Shown here piece by piece: positions 7,542 through 16,183 of a stretch of DNA of 64,000 nucleotides (positions within the stretch are counted from its first letter, which is position 1; every line of letters starts with the position of its first letter). Where the stretch lies: the NCBI GenBank assembly GCA_934277615.1, contig CAKQUV010000002.1, positions 165,740 through 229,739 of the forward strand, written 5' to 3'. The notes below the pieces were generated by a model. That model ran no database searches and was not told the DNA's origin. It was given only the letters and a program-made list of their open reading frames with translations. Made by a program: the position numbers and the translations under genes. This stretch comes from an uncultured Clostridia bacterium. Lineage in GTDB: Bacteria > Bacillota > Clostridia > Christensenellales > CAG-917.

Positions 7542-8876
7542 ATGATTGCGTCGATAGTCCTCGGGGCGGTGGCGGTCGTAGGGACGATTGCCTCCATAAT
7601 ATTTTTGCCGGAAGTGAAGGTGAAGGGCAAGAGAGTGCCTGTGTTTTGGGTGCCTGCTTTTGTGTGCGCAATCATACTTTTGAGCATAGGCGCGCTGCCG
7701 ATTAAGGATGCGATGCAAGGGCTTGCGGGGGATATGCTTTCGATGTTCGAGGGCAGAGTGAGTGTCAATCCCGTCAAGATACTTTTGCTGTTTTTCGGCA
7801 TGACCGCGATATCCGTATTTTTGGACGAGGCGGGCGTGTTTCGCTACCTTGCCACAAAGTCCGCAAAGCTTGCGGGAAGCAGTCAAAAGAAACTGTTTTT
7901 CATACTGTACGCGGTGGTGTCGATTTTGACGGTTTTCACCTCAAACGATATCATTATCCTCACATTTACGCCGTTTATCTGCTATTTCTGCAAAAACGCC
8001 AAGATTTCGCCTCTTCCGTATTTGGTGTCGGAATTCGTTGCCGCCAACACTTTTTCGATGATATTTATCATAGGAAATCCCACCAATATTTACCTTGCGG
8101 AGAACTATGGAATCACGTTTGGAAGATACTTTGAAGTTATGGCTTTGCCGACGATTTTAGGCGGATTTACCGCACTGGGAGTGCTGTATCTCATATTCAG
8201 AAATAAACTGAAAGAGGCAATCGAAGTCACCGATTTTCAAGACGCGACGATAGAGAAAAAACCACTTGCGGTATTCGGTGCAAGCGTGCTTAGCGTATGC
8301 CTCGTGTTGTTGGTGATATCCGATTATATAGGCGTTGAAATGTGGGCGTTTGCGGTGCTTGCTCTCGTGGTACTCGTCGTGGGGTGTCTTATAATTTGCG
8401 CAGTGAAAAAAGAAAAACCGATTGAACTCGGACGCACTTTTGCGCGCCTTCCGTATGAACTTATCCCGTTCGTGGTGTCTATGTTTATAATCGTGCTTGC
8501 GCTCAAACGCAACGGCGTTGCGGACGAGATTGCGGACGTATTTTCAAGGGCGGGGAGTAACTTGGATATCTTGACGTACGGCGTATCCTCAACGCTTGCG
8601 GCAAATCTCATCAACAACATACCTATGAGCGTGTTGTATTCGGTTATCACGCAAAATGCCTCGCCGTTTGCTGTATATGCGTCCGTCGTAGGCTCCAATA
8701 TAGGTGCGTTTTTGACGCCCGTCGGCGCACTTGCAGGCATTATGTTTACGGGGCTGTTGAAGTCGCTTGACGTAAAGTTTTCGTTTGCCGATTTTGCAAA
8801 GCACGGCGTAACGGTTGCAATTCCCACGCTTTTTGCCACGCTTGCGGGACTTTATATAATGCAAGCGATTATGTGA
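7542..8876 (+). CDS. ArsB/NhaD- or SLC13-type anion permease
   Basis: Integral membrane protein of 444 residues with about ten to eleven hydrophobic segments, matching the ion transporter superfamily that includes ArsB, NhaD and the divalent-anion symporters. Typical signatures are the two re-entrant-loop asparagine motifs, TSNDIIILTFTPF (near residue 127) and ANLINNIPMSV (near residue 356), plus GNPTN near residue 174. The substrate could be arsenite, sodium/proton exchange or a carboxylate, and no ars genes are adjacent. The ATG at 7542 has a GAAGGA ribosome site. It is a single-gene unit with its own terminator shared with the convergent sdaA. Confidence 0.8.
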   Translation: MIASIVLGAVAVVGTIASIIFLPEVKVKGKRVPVFWVPAFVCAIILLSIGALPIKDAMQGLAGDMLSMFEGRVSVNPVKILLLFFGMTAISVFLDEAGVFRYLATKSAKLAGSSQKKLFFILYAVVSILTVFTSNDIIILTFTPFICYFCKNAKISPLPYLVSEFVAANTFSMIFIIGNPTNIYLAENYGITFGRYFEVMALPTILGGFTALGVLYLIFRNKLKEAIEVTDFQDATIEKKPLAVFGASVLSVCLVLLVISDYIGVEMWAFAVLALVVLVVGCLIICAVKKEKPIELGRTFARLPYELIPFVVSMFIIVLALKRNGVADEIADVFSRAGSNLDILTYGVSSTLAANLINNIPMSVLYSVITQNASPFAVYASVVGSNIGAFLTPVGALAGIMFTGLLKSLDVKFSFADFAKHGVTVAIPTLFATLAGLYIMQAIM

Positions 8877-8956
8877 AATATCGCAAGCAAATTGACATAA
8901 TTTTCGTTGAAAAAACGGCAAAAATAATGCAAATTTTATGCCAAAAAATCGTATAA

Positions 8957-8985
8957 AAAACGCTGTTTTCTAACAGCGTTTTCTC
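8957..8985. terminator. Bidirectional terminator
   Basis: AACGCTGTT (8959-8967) pairs with AACAGCGTT (8972-8980), with A-run before and T-run after. It serves the convergent permease and serine dehydratase genes. Confidence 0.85.
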
Positions 8986-8993
8986 GTTTTGGA

Positions 8994-10229
8994 TTATTTT
9001 CTTTTCAAGTGTTTTGAGTGGCGCAAGCGAGAGTGACGATAACTCTTGGCAAGTCCGCCGCCCGACGTTTCGCGATAGCGCACGTTGATGTCTTTGCCCG
9101 TTTGGTACATAGTTTCCACCACGGCGTCAAAGGAAATCTGGCGTGAGTTGGTGAGGAAGTTGGCAAGCGACACGGCGTTGATTGCGCGCATTGCCGCAAC
9201 TGCGTTGCGCTCTATGCAAGGTATTTGCACGAGACCTTCGACGGGGTCGCAAGTGAGCCCGAGATGATGTTCCATCGCGACTTCGGCGGAGTATTCGATT
9301 TGGTCGAAGTCCATTCCGAAAAGTTGTGCAAGTGCCGCCGCCGCCATAGAGCACGCCGTACCGCACTCTGCTTGGCAACCGCATTCCGCACCGCTTATGG
9401 AAGCGTTGGTTTTGACGATGTTGCCTATGATACCCGCGGTGCAAAGCGCGTCGATTATATCGTCGTTGGTGAAGGAGTGAGTCTCTTGCTCGTAGCGAAG
9501 CACCGCCGGCACGATACCGCAAGAACCGCAAGTGGGGGCGGTTACGATGATTTCACCCGCGGCGTTTTGCTCGCTCACGGCAAAAGCATAAGCGCACACG
9601 AGGCGGTTTTCTTTGGTCTGCGGAGTTTCGTCAATGTGGCGTTGTTGATAGAGAATTTTGGCTCTGCGCTCGGTGTTGAGACCTCCGGGGAGCACACCGC
9701 TTGCTTTGAGACCTTGTTTGATTGCATTTTTCATCGCTTCCCAAATCTCTGCAAGGTAAGTGCGTATTTGCTCTCCCTCAAAGCGTTCCACGTATTGGGG
9801 AATGGTGATTTCCTCTTTGTCGCAATATTCGCGAATTTGCTCGAAAGTGTGATGAGGATATACGTCCTCGGGTTCTATCGAACTTTCGCCCTCGACCTCG
9901 ATTGCACCTCCGCCCACGCTGTAAACGCGCCACGAGTCTATGACTTTGCCGTTTAGGTCGAATGCAAACAAGTCCATAGTGTTGGGGTGAGGAAGGTGAG
10001 TGTTTTCAAAATCGAAAACGACATCCACGGGCTTGGTAAACGTCTTTTTTAGCACGACGTCGGTGCCGTGGCCTTTTCCGGTCTTTGCCAAAGAACCGTA
10101 AAGCACGGCTTTGAAAGAAAGCGCGTTTTTGTTGCGCTCGGAAAACAGTTTTGCGGCTTTTTCGGGACCCATGGTGTGGGAACTCGACGGTCCGCGTCCG
10201 ATTTTGTACAATTCGGTGAGGCTTTTCAT
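8994..10229 (-). CDS. sdaA: L-serine dehydratase, iron-sulfur type, single chain
   Basis: Converts L-serine to pyruvate and ammonia using a [4Fe-4S] cluster. 411 residues. The N-terminal beta-type domain opens with GPSSSHTMGP, the signature of this family. The alpha-type domain carries the cysteines expected to hold the cluster (APTCGSCGIVPAVL near residue 236, GAECGCQAECGTACSM near residue 287, and a later CDP/CIE pair). It is shorter than the Escherichia coli enzyme (454), mostly in the N-terminal domain, but all key blocks are present. The ATG has an AAGGAG ribosome site. The C-terminus is unusually basic (RHSRLRHSKHLKRK). Single gene, minus strand. Confidence 0.92.
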   Translation of the reverse strand: MKSLTELYKIGRGPSSSHTMGPEKAAKLFSERNKNALSFKAVLYGSLAKTGKGHGTDVVLKKTFTKPVDVVFDFENTHLPHPNTMDLFAFDLNGKVIDSWRVYSVGGGAIEVEGESSIEPEDVYPHHTFEQIREYCDKEEITIPQYVERFEGEQIRTYLAEIWEAMKNAIKQGLKASGVLPGGLNTERRAKILYQQRHIDETPQTKENRLVCAYAFAVSEQNAAGEIIVTAPTCGSCGIVPAVLRYEQETHSFTNDDIIDALCTAGIIGNIVKTNASISGAECGCQAECGTACSMAAAALAQLFGMDFDQIEYSAEVAMEHHLGLTCDPVEGLVQIPCIERNAVAAMRAINAVSLANFLTNSRQISFDAVVETMYQTGKDINVRYRETSGGGLAKSYRHSRLRHSKHLKRK

Positions 10230-10799
10230 TGGTTACTCCTTATATCGAGGGTATTATAGCACACCTTGCGTTTTTATCAACGCTTTGAGAGGGATAAAGG
10301 TGCATAAAATCGCAAAATATTTTTGCGCATACCCCTCAACGATTTGCCAAGCGTATAAAAAGTGTGCTAATATATCAGCAAAAATCAGCGCTGTGACAAC
10401 GGCAACGCGCAGGTGTGTGCATTGCCTCAGCCACGCTGGATTTATTGCTCTTACTAACCGCGCAACCGATACACGCTATCGGTTCAAGCACGAGCAAAAA
10501 CTCCAACCGCAATTTCGCTATATCGCTTGCTTGGTGATGGCGCACTTCGTGCTTGTATGGACATTTGATGTGGATGCTCACAACGACTCTTCGTGGAGTT
10601 ATATTATTCGGCTCCGCCTGTCTAAGAGTGACGATAGGCGAAATGAATTTCGCTAGTGGAATATTCCAAATTGCGCTATGCTCCTTGCGATGACATATAG
10701 CGGAATGCTATTCGGGGACTGCTCAAATATATCTACGCAAAAAAGTGGCAATATACACGCATATACGGTACGAAAAAATCATCGAAAGAAGGTTCGATT
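10230..10799. other. Long intergenic region between sdaA and typA
   Basis: 570 bp without a credible gene. It holds a promoter-like pair TTGCCA (10344-10349) and TAATAT (10368-10373, 18-bp spacing), one copy of a dispersed repeat (10389-10545), and then a string of small perfect palindromes such as TGGAATATTCCA near 10659. A long 5' leader for typA is possible. Confidence 0.5.
10389..10545 (+). repeat. Dispersed intergenic repeat, copy 1
   Basis: About 157 bp that match the reverse complement of 22722-22876 with roughly one difference in seven bases. Shared blocks include ACCGCGCAACCGATACACGC and TATATCGCTTGCTTGGTG. It does not look coding. Confidence 0.75.
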
Positions 10800-12632
10800 A
10801 TGGTCAGAAACGATTTGAGAAACATTGCAATCATCGCACACGTCGACCACGGCAAAACTACGCTTGTGGACGGTATGCTCAAACAATCAGGCACGTTCAG
10901 AGAAAATCAACAAGTGGCAACGTGCGTTATGGACTCGGGCGACCTCGAAAGAGAAAGAGGTATCACCATTTTGGCAAAGAATACGTCCATACACTATAAC
11001 GGCGTAAAAATCAATATCATCGACACCCCGGGGCACGCCGATTTCTCGGGCGAGGTGGAGCGCGTCCTCAAAATGGTCAACGGCGTTGTGCTTTTGGTCG
11101 ACGCACAGGAAGGTCCTATGCCGCAAACGCGTTTCGTCGTTGAAAAAGCGTTGGCTTTGGGGCTTAAAATCATTATCGTCGTAAACAAAATCGACAAACC
11201 CGACGCAAGACTTTCCGAAGTCGGCGACGAAGTGCTTGAGCTCTTGCTCGATCTCGACGCAAGCGACGAACAACTTCAAAGCCCCATTTTGTATTGCAGC
11301 GGTAAACAAGCGACGGCAACTCGTGACTACAACGTCCCCGGCAAAGACCTCAAACCGCTCTTCGATACGATTATCGATTATATTCCCGCTCCCGAAGGCG
11401 ACGAAAACGGGGAATTGCAACTTCTCGTATCCGCAATCGACTACAACGATTACGTCGGTCGTATCGGTATCGGCAGAATTGAAAGAGGCAAAGTGGATAT
11501 GGCAAAGGAAGTCGTGGTATGCGATTACCATAGCGGAATTTCACCGTATAAGAGCAAAATCGTCAACCTCTTCCAAATCGAAGGATTGAAGAGAGTCCCC
11601 GTCGAAAACGCAATGGTGGGCGACATCGTGTGTTTCAGCGGTATAGATAATATCACCATCGGCAACACCATTTGCTCTCCGTCCAAAATCGAACCTGTGC
11701 CGTTTGTCAAAATCGGAGAGCCGACAATCGAGATGAACTTCTGCGTAAACGACAGTCCGTTTGCGGGCAAGGAGGGAAAATTTGTAACTTCACGCCACTT
11801 GCGCGACAGACTTTTCAAAGAACTTCTCAAAGACGTTTCTTTGCGCGTTTATCAGACGGAAAGCGCGGACACTTTCAAAGTGTGCGGCAGAGGCGAAATG
11901 CATCTTTCAATCCTCATCGAAACAATGCGCAGAGAGGGCTATGAGTTTGGCGTAAGCACCCCGAAGGTCATTTTCAAGACAATCGACGGCGTGAAATGCG
12001 AGCCTATGGAGCAACTTTTTATAGACGTTCCTGCAGATTGCGTTGGCTCGGTTATGGAGCGTATGGGCGTAAGAAAAGGCGAACTCGTTACAATGACTCC
12101 GTCGGGCAGCAGAATCCGCATGGAATTCAAAGTGCCGGCACGCGGACTTTTCGGATTTAAAAACGAATTTTTGACGGACACCAAGGGTGAGGGCGTTATG
12201 AACCAACTCTTTGCAGGTTACGCACCGTACAAGGGGCCTATTCCTCGCAGATTTACAGGTTCGCTCGTAGCGTTCGAAACAGGCGAAGCCGCAACTTACG
12301 GACTTTTCAACGCGCAAGACAGAGGCGTGCTCTTTATCGATCCGCAAACGCAAGTTTACGAAGGTATGGTTGTGGGTATGTCGCCGAAGAACGAAGATAT
12401 CAGGGTCAACGTCTGCAAGCGCAAACACGTAACCAATATGCGTGCGGCAGGCTCGGACGAAGCATTGCGCCTCAACACTCCTCGCAAGTTCAGTTTGGAA
12501 GAGGCAATCGAGTTCCTCAACGACGACGAAATGCTTGAAGTAACGCCAAAGAACATTCGTATCCGCAAGGTCATTTTGTCGGGCTCCGAGAGATTGAAGC
12601 TTGCATACGGTAACAAAGCGGAAAAAGACTGA
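10800..12632 (+). CDS. typA: Ribosome-associated GTPase TypA/BipA
   Basis: Translational GTPase of 610 residues, the normal length for TypA/BipA, which binds ribosomes and acts in 50S assembly and stress adaptation. The G domain motifs are clear: AHVDHGKT (P-loop, residue 13), ERGITI (switch I), DTPGHADF (G3) and NKID (G4). Elongation-factor-type beta barrel, domain III and the BipA-specific C-terminal domain follow. The ATG at 10800 follows AGAAGG. The upstream leader is over 400 nt and contains repeat sequence; the downstream terminator is 40 bp away. Confidence 0.96.
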   Translation: MVRNDLRNIAIIAHVDHGKTTLVDGMLKQSGTFRENQQVATCVMDSGDLERERGITILAKNTSIHYNGVKINIIDTPGHADFSGEVERVLKMVNGVVLLVDAQEGPMPQTRFVVEKALALGLKIIIVVNKIDKPDARLSEVGDEVLELLLDLDASDEQLQSPILYCSGKQATATRDYNVPGKDLKPLFDTIIDYIPAPEGDENGELQLLVSAIDYNDYVGRIGIGRIERGKVDMAKEVVVCDYHSGISPYKSKIVNLFQIEGLKRVPVENAMVGDIVCFSGIDNITIGNTICSPSKIEPVPFVKIGEPTIEMNFCVNDSPFAGKEGKFVTSRHLRDRLFKELLKDVSLRVYQTESADTFKVCGRGEMHLSILIETMRREGYEFGVSTPKVIFKTIDGVKCEPMEQLFIDVPADCVGSVMERMGVRKGELVTMTPSGSRIRMEFKVPARGLFGFKNEFLTDTKGEGVMNQLFAGYAPYKGPIPRRFTGSLVAFETGEAATYGLFNAQDRGVLFIDPQTQVYEGMVVGMSPKNEDIRVNVCKRKHVTNMRAAGSDEALRLNTPRKFSLEEAIEFLNDDEMLEVTPKNIRIRKVILSGSERLKLAYGNKAEKD

Positions 12633-12671
12633 AATAACCAAACAGAAACTTAAACTATCAAAAATAGCATG

Positions 12672-12699
12672 AAAAAACGCACTTTTGGGTGCGTTTTTT
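12672..12699 (+). terminator. Terminator after typA
   Basis: AAAAACGCAC and GTGCGTTTTTT form a strong hairpin with a T-run. Confidence 0.9.
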
Positions 12700-12764
12700 G
12701 TGTGTTAAGCGTAAAAACGGTATGAAAAAGGACTGCCGTGGCAGCCCTTGATTCTATTGATTGA

Positions 12765-13292
12765 TTACTTCTTTTCAACGTCAATCATTCTGCCGCAGAA
12801 CTGGCATTTGACTTGAAGATTGTTGCTTGTTTCCGTTATGCCGCCGCAGTAGGGGCATTCTATGGTGTATACGCCCAAGTCGTCGGGGCGATTGTTGAGG
12901 GGGATTATCTTTGTATCCTCAATGGTATAGCCTGTGAGATATTGCTTGTCAATGCTCACGCGTACGGCGTCTTGCACGTCTTTGGGTTGCATAGAAAGGT
13001 GATTGGCAATTTCATTGACGTCACGGAAGCCTTCGCGCTTGATTGCGTCGATGATACGGGCGTATTTCTTTTGAGGTCCGTATTTCACCCATGCCATAGG
13101 CGAGCCGTAAAAGCCGAGCACCGCAAGTGTAATGCCTATGCCGAGCATAACTTTATATCCGGCACTTGCGTCCTTGTTGGTTGCGCCGATTATGATAAAC
13201 ACTATACCCAAGGGCAAACCTATCGTGAGCAAGATTGCAAGTGTAAGTTGTCCGCCTAATGCTTTTTTTAGATTTGAATTTGCGTTTTTCAT
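12765..13292 (-). CDS. Membrane protein with C-terminal zinc ribbon
   Basis: 175 residues. Two hydrophobic segments (about 14-34 and 47-66) are followed by a helical, winged-helix-like stretch (YARIIDAIKREGFRDVNEIANHLSMQPKDVQDAVRVSIDKQYLTGYTI) and a zinc ribbon near the end (CPYCGG and CQFCGR). The middle part suggests protein or nucleic-acid binding on the cytoplasmic side. No specific function is recognised. Single gene, convergent with typA. Confidence 0.65.
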   Translation of the reverse strand: MKNANSNLKKALGGQLTLAILLTIGLPLGIVFIIIGATNKDASAGYKVMLGIGITLAVLGFYGSPMAWVKYGPQKKYARIIDAIKREGFRDVNEIANHLSMQPKDVQDAVRVSIDKQYLTGYTIEDTKIIPLNNRPDDLGVYTIECPYCGGITETSNNLQVKCQFCGRMIDVEKK

Positions 13293-13387
13293 ACTTTTAT
13301 TTTATTGTAAGCGCGCGATTTAGTCAATGATTGAATATAATTTGTTCCAAATTTTGTGACTTTTTCATACAAATGTAAAAATCAGTA

Positions 13388-13416
13388 TTGAAAAGTGTAC
13401 TTTTTTAATGTATTAT
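13388..13416 (+). promoter_or_regulatory. Promoter ahead of the GPH symporter gene
   Basis: TTGAAA (13388-13393), 17-bp spacer, TATTAT (13411-13416), about 40 bp upstream of the start codon. Confidence 0.55.
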
Positions 13417-13457
13417 TAAACTATATTTTTAATGCGCGCATGCGCAAAGGGGAAAAT

Positions 13458-15161
13458 ATGGCAGATTTGGTAGAAGCAAAACAAAAGAAGAAGGGACTTA
13501 GCGGCAATATGTGGATGTACGCCCTCGGCGTTATGGGCATCAACCTTGCAATAGGTCTTGTCAACAGTTATCAAGCTGAGTTTTTCAACAATATTCTCGG
13601 TGCAAACTTGATGATTTTCGCGGCGATTTTGCTCGCGTCCAAGTTTATATCAATCGTTGCGGACTTTGTTATCGGCAACCTCATTGACAGAGCCAACTTC
13701 AAGTCGGGCAAGATGCGTCCGTGGATACTTATATCCGCATTCCCGCTTGCCGTGGTTACGATGATTACATTTGTGTTTATTCCGTTCAAGAGCGACGCCG
13801 GCATGTATGTGTACATCACGTTTATGACGATTTTGTGGAACGTGTCCATGACGCTTGCGGATATTCCCTCGCAAGGTATGCTTGCGCTCCTTTCCAACGA
13901 CGGCATTGAAAAGAATGACGCGGCAGGTCTTGCCAACACGCTCAAATCAATCGCTCTCGCTTGCCCGGGCGTTATCGTTACAATCGTCGGTATGCTCACG
14001 GGTAGCGAAGTTACCGGCAAGACGGAATATCTTATCACCGCAGGCATTATGTGCGGATTGGGACTTGTTTTCCAACTTCTTATGTACTTCAAGACCAAGG
14101 AAGTGGTTGTATCGCGCACGTCCTCGGCAATGAGCTTCAAAGAAATGTTCCGCGAACTCAAAAACAACAAAATGCTTATAATTATGTTCTTGACCTACAT
14201 TCTCGGATTCGGTAGAAATATCGGTCTCGGAATTGCGGTTCAGGCAACGTATATCCTCGTTCGCGACGGCGTTGACCTCTCGTTCCTGTCATTCCTCGGA
14301 TTCGAAGGCAAGTTGTACGGCCCTGCAATCAGTTGGGCAATCGGTATCACGTCGGCTGTTTCGAGCATGGTTACAATCGTCTTTAACGCCGCTATCAACA
14401 AAAAGCTCGGCGAAAAGAAATACTTTATCGGCGCAGGCTTGTACGGTTTTGCGATTTCCGTGATAAGCGTCGTTATGTACTGCTGCGGCGGCACGGCGTT
14501 GCGTAGTTTCTGGGCGATCCTCGTGTATCAATTCTTCCTCGGTTTCGCATACGGTCCCAACGGCTTCTTGCCAATGGTTATGACATCGGATATCGTCGAT
14601 TACCAAGAGTGGAAAACCGGCAAACGTACGGAAGGCACACAGTTTGCAATTCTCTCTATGGCAAACAAACTCTCCAACGCGCTCTCCGTCGCCGTGGGTA
14701 TATTCCTTATCGGCGCAATCGGGTTCAGCGCGTCCAAAGCAAGCGGAATTATCGAAACCGCGCCCGATACAATATCGACCTACATCACGGACGATATGCA
14801 AAACAAAGCGTGGATTATTTACTTCCTTATCCCCGGTCTTTGCATGCTTGCGAGTAGCATTCCGATGTTCTTCTACAAGATAGACGAAAAGACCAAAAAG
14901 CAAATGAGAGAAGAGCTTGCAGAGCGCAGAGCGGCGGAAGAAGCGGCTCAAAACATCGACAACGACGGCGACGGTCAAGTGTTTGAAAATGAAGAAAAAC
15001 CTGCCGATAACGAGCCGTTTGAAGAGATTTTGGCAGAGCACTTCGAGGACGAAGAAAAAGAAGCCGAAGTTGCAGAATCCGAAAATGCGGACGACAATTC
15101 CGATAACGACGGCAACGACGACAATGGCGGAGATATCGGCGGCGCAGGCTTCGTGGGATAA
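13458..15161 (+). CDS. GPH-family sugar:cation symporter with acidic C-terminal tail
   Basis: 567 residues. The first ~480 form a twelve-helix MFS-type carrier of the glycoside-pentoside-hexuronide family (MelB, LacS, XynB relatives); typical are QAEFFNNILGAN, DRANFKSGKMRPWILI after helix 2, and DIVDYQEWKTGKRTEG late in the protein. The last ~85 residues are a very acidic tail (AEEAAQNIDNDGDGQVFENEE and onward, with runs of D, N and G) that most members lack. The DNDGDGQVFENE stretch resembles an EF-hand-like calcium loop, so the tail might bind a metal; this is inference. The start is ATG 13458, after AAGGGGAAAAT. Substrate unknown. Confidence 0.85.
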   Translation: MADLVEAKQKKKGLSGNMWMYALGVMGINLAIGLVNSYQAEFFNNILGANLMIFAAILLASKFISIVADFVIGNLIDRANFKSGKMRPWILISAFPLAVVTMITFVFIPFKSDAGMYVYITFMTILWNVSMTLADIPSQGMLALLSNDGIEKNDAAGLANTLKSIALACPGVIVTIVGMLTGSEVTGKTEYLITAGIMCGLGLVFQLLMYFKTKEVVVSRTSSAMSFKEMFRELKNNKMLIIMFLTYILGFGRNIGLGIAVQATYILVRDGVDLSFLSFLGFEGKLYGPAISWAIGITSAVSSMVTIVFNAAINKKLGEKKYFIGAGLYGFAISVISVVMYCCGGTALRSFWAILVYQFFLGFAYGPNGFLPMVMTSDIVDYQEWKTGKRTEGTQFAILSMANKLSNALSVAVGIFLIGAIGFSASKASGIIETAPDTISTYITDDMQNKAWIIYFLIPGLCMLASSIPMFFYKIDEKTKKQMREELAERRAAEEAAQNIDNDGDGQVFENEEKPADNEPFEEILAEHFEDEEKEAEVAESENADDNSDNDGNDDNGGDIGGAGFVG

Positions 15162-15191
15162 AATCCGCAAAAAAACGTATATTAAACGCAA

Positions 15192-15220
15192 AAAAAACCT
15201 CGCATCCGGCGAGGTTTTTT
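15192..15220 (+). terminator. Terminator after the GPH symporter gene
   Basis: AACCTCGC and GCGAGGTT flank a short loop and are followed by a T-run; the A-run on the other side may also serve the convergent dnaI-like gene. Confidence 0.85.
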
Positions 15221-15264
15221 CGTGTCGTTTTTATCGTATAATTAACATTTTACGATCGTCAATT

Positions 15265-16182
15265 TCAAAGACGCATATCTTTGCCGACGAATTGGATTAT
15301 CATGGAGTGTTGCTTGTGGCTAAGACGAGAATAAATGCGCTCGCCGTAGCGCGCGAGAAGTCGCTCGACGTCGAGATTGGTGGTGATTATTGTCGCAAGA
15401 CCTTTTGCCTGGCGTTCCTCAATGACGAGAAGAAGATACTCAATCGTTACGCGCTTGAGCATCGGCTCGGTGCCGAGGTCGTCTATGACAAGCAAGTCTG
15501 CCGTGAGTACGTCGTCCATAAGCGCGTTGTGCTCGGCAATGGGCGAGGTGTGCACGGTGAGCATGAGTGAGTTGAACTCATACGCGCTCATAATCTTTGC
15601 GCTGTAACCTTTTTCGACAATGCCTCTTGCGATTGCGCTTGCAAGGCAGGTTTTGCCCGTGCCTACGCCGCCTGTGAAAAGCAAGTTTACGTTTTTGACG
15701 GCAGGGAATTTTTCAACGTATTTTTGCATGGACGAATAGAGCTTGGAAAGGTTTTGTTTTTCCTGTTCGTCTTTGACGTTGTTGAGATTGCAGTCCGCAA
15801 AAGAGAAAGGCGCGCGTTTGTCCAATTCGCACTCGATTTTGAGGTTCTTTACGTACTCGTCAAAGGCGCATTGGCAAATTTTGCCGTCCGCTTTGCCCGT
15901 GTCGCCGCATATGGGGCAGAGGGGTTTGTATTGAAAGTCTTTTTCGTCAAATCCGTACTTTTTTAGTGCGTTTTGATATGCTAAACGTGCTTTTTGCGTA
16001 TTTTGTGAATTTTCAACACCTTTTGCCATATCGTCGAAAACGGCGGCAGTATATGCCTTGTTTGCCTCGGATATTTCGGGAACGGCAAACGCTTTTTGCA
16101 CCGCTAGAGCAGCGAGGCGTTTTGCGTTTTCTATCTTTTGTCGGCGCTCGGATAGCGTCTTGCGTATAACTCTGTCTTTCAT
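15265..16182 (-). CDS. dnaI: DnaC/DnaI-type helicase loader ATPase
   Basis: Loads the replicative helicase at the origin or at stalled forks. 305 residues. The N-terminal helical region carries a zinc motif (CPICGDTGKADGKICQC, near residue 88), as in DnaI. The AAA+ domain follows with Walker A GGVGTGKT (near 170), Walker B LLVIDDLG, sensor-1 IITTN and a late arginine-rich YGERIYSRL. It starts one nucleotide after the stop of the DnaD-like gene (TAATATG), so the two form a tight operon. This is the usual Bacillota arrangement of a dnaB/dnaD-like gene and dnaI. Confidence 0.9.
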   Translation of the reverse strand: MKDRVIRKTLSERRQKIENAKRLAALAVQKAFAVPEISEANKAYTAAVFDDMAKGVENSQNTQKARLAYQNALKKYGFDEKDFQYKPLCPICGDTGKADGKICQCAFDEYVKNLKIECELDKRAPFSFADCNLNNVKDEQEKQNLSKLYSSMQKYVEKFPAVKNVNLLFTGGVGTGKTCLASAIARGIVEKGYSAKIMSAYEFNSLMLTVHTSPIAEHNALMDDVLTADLLVIDDLGTEPMLKRVTIEYLLLVIEERQAKGLATIITTNLDVERLLARYGERIYSRLSHKQHSMIIQFVGKDMRL

Positions 16183-16183
16183 A

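Noticed and set aside
8994..10229. Frameshift in sdaA because it is shorter than the E. coli enzyme
   Set aside because: All family motifs are in one frame and the start has a good ribosome site; the length difference is spread over the N-terminal domain.
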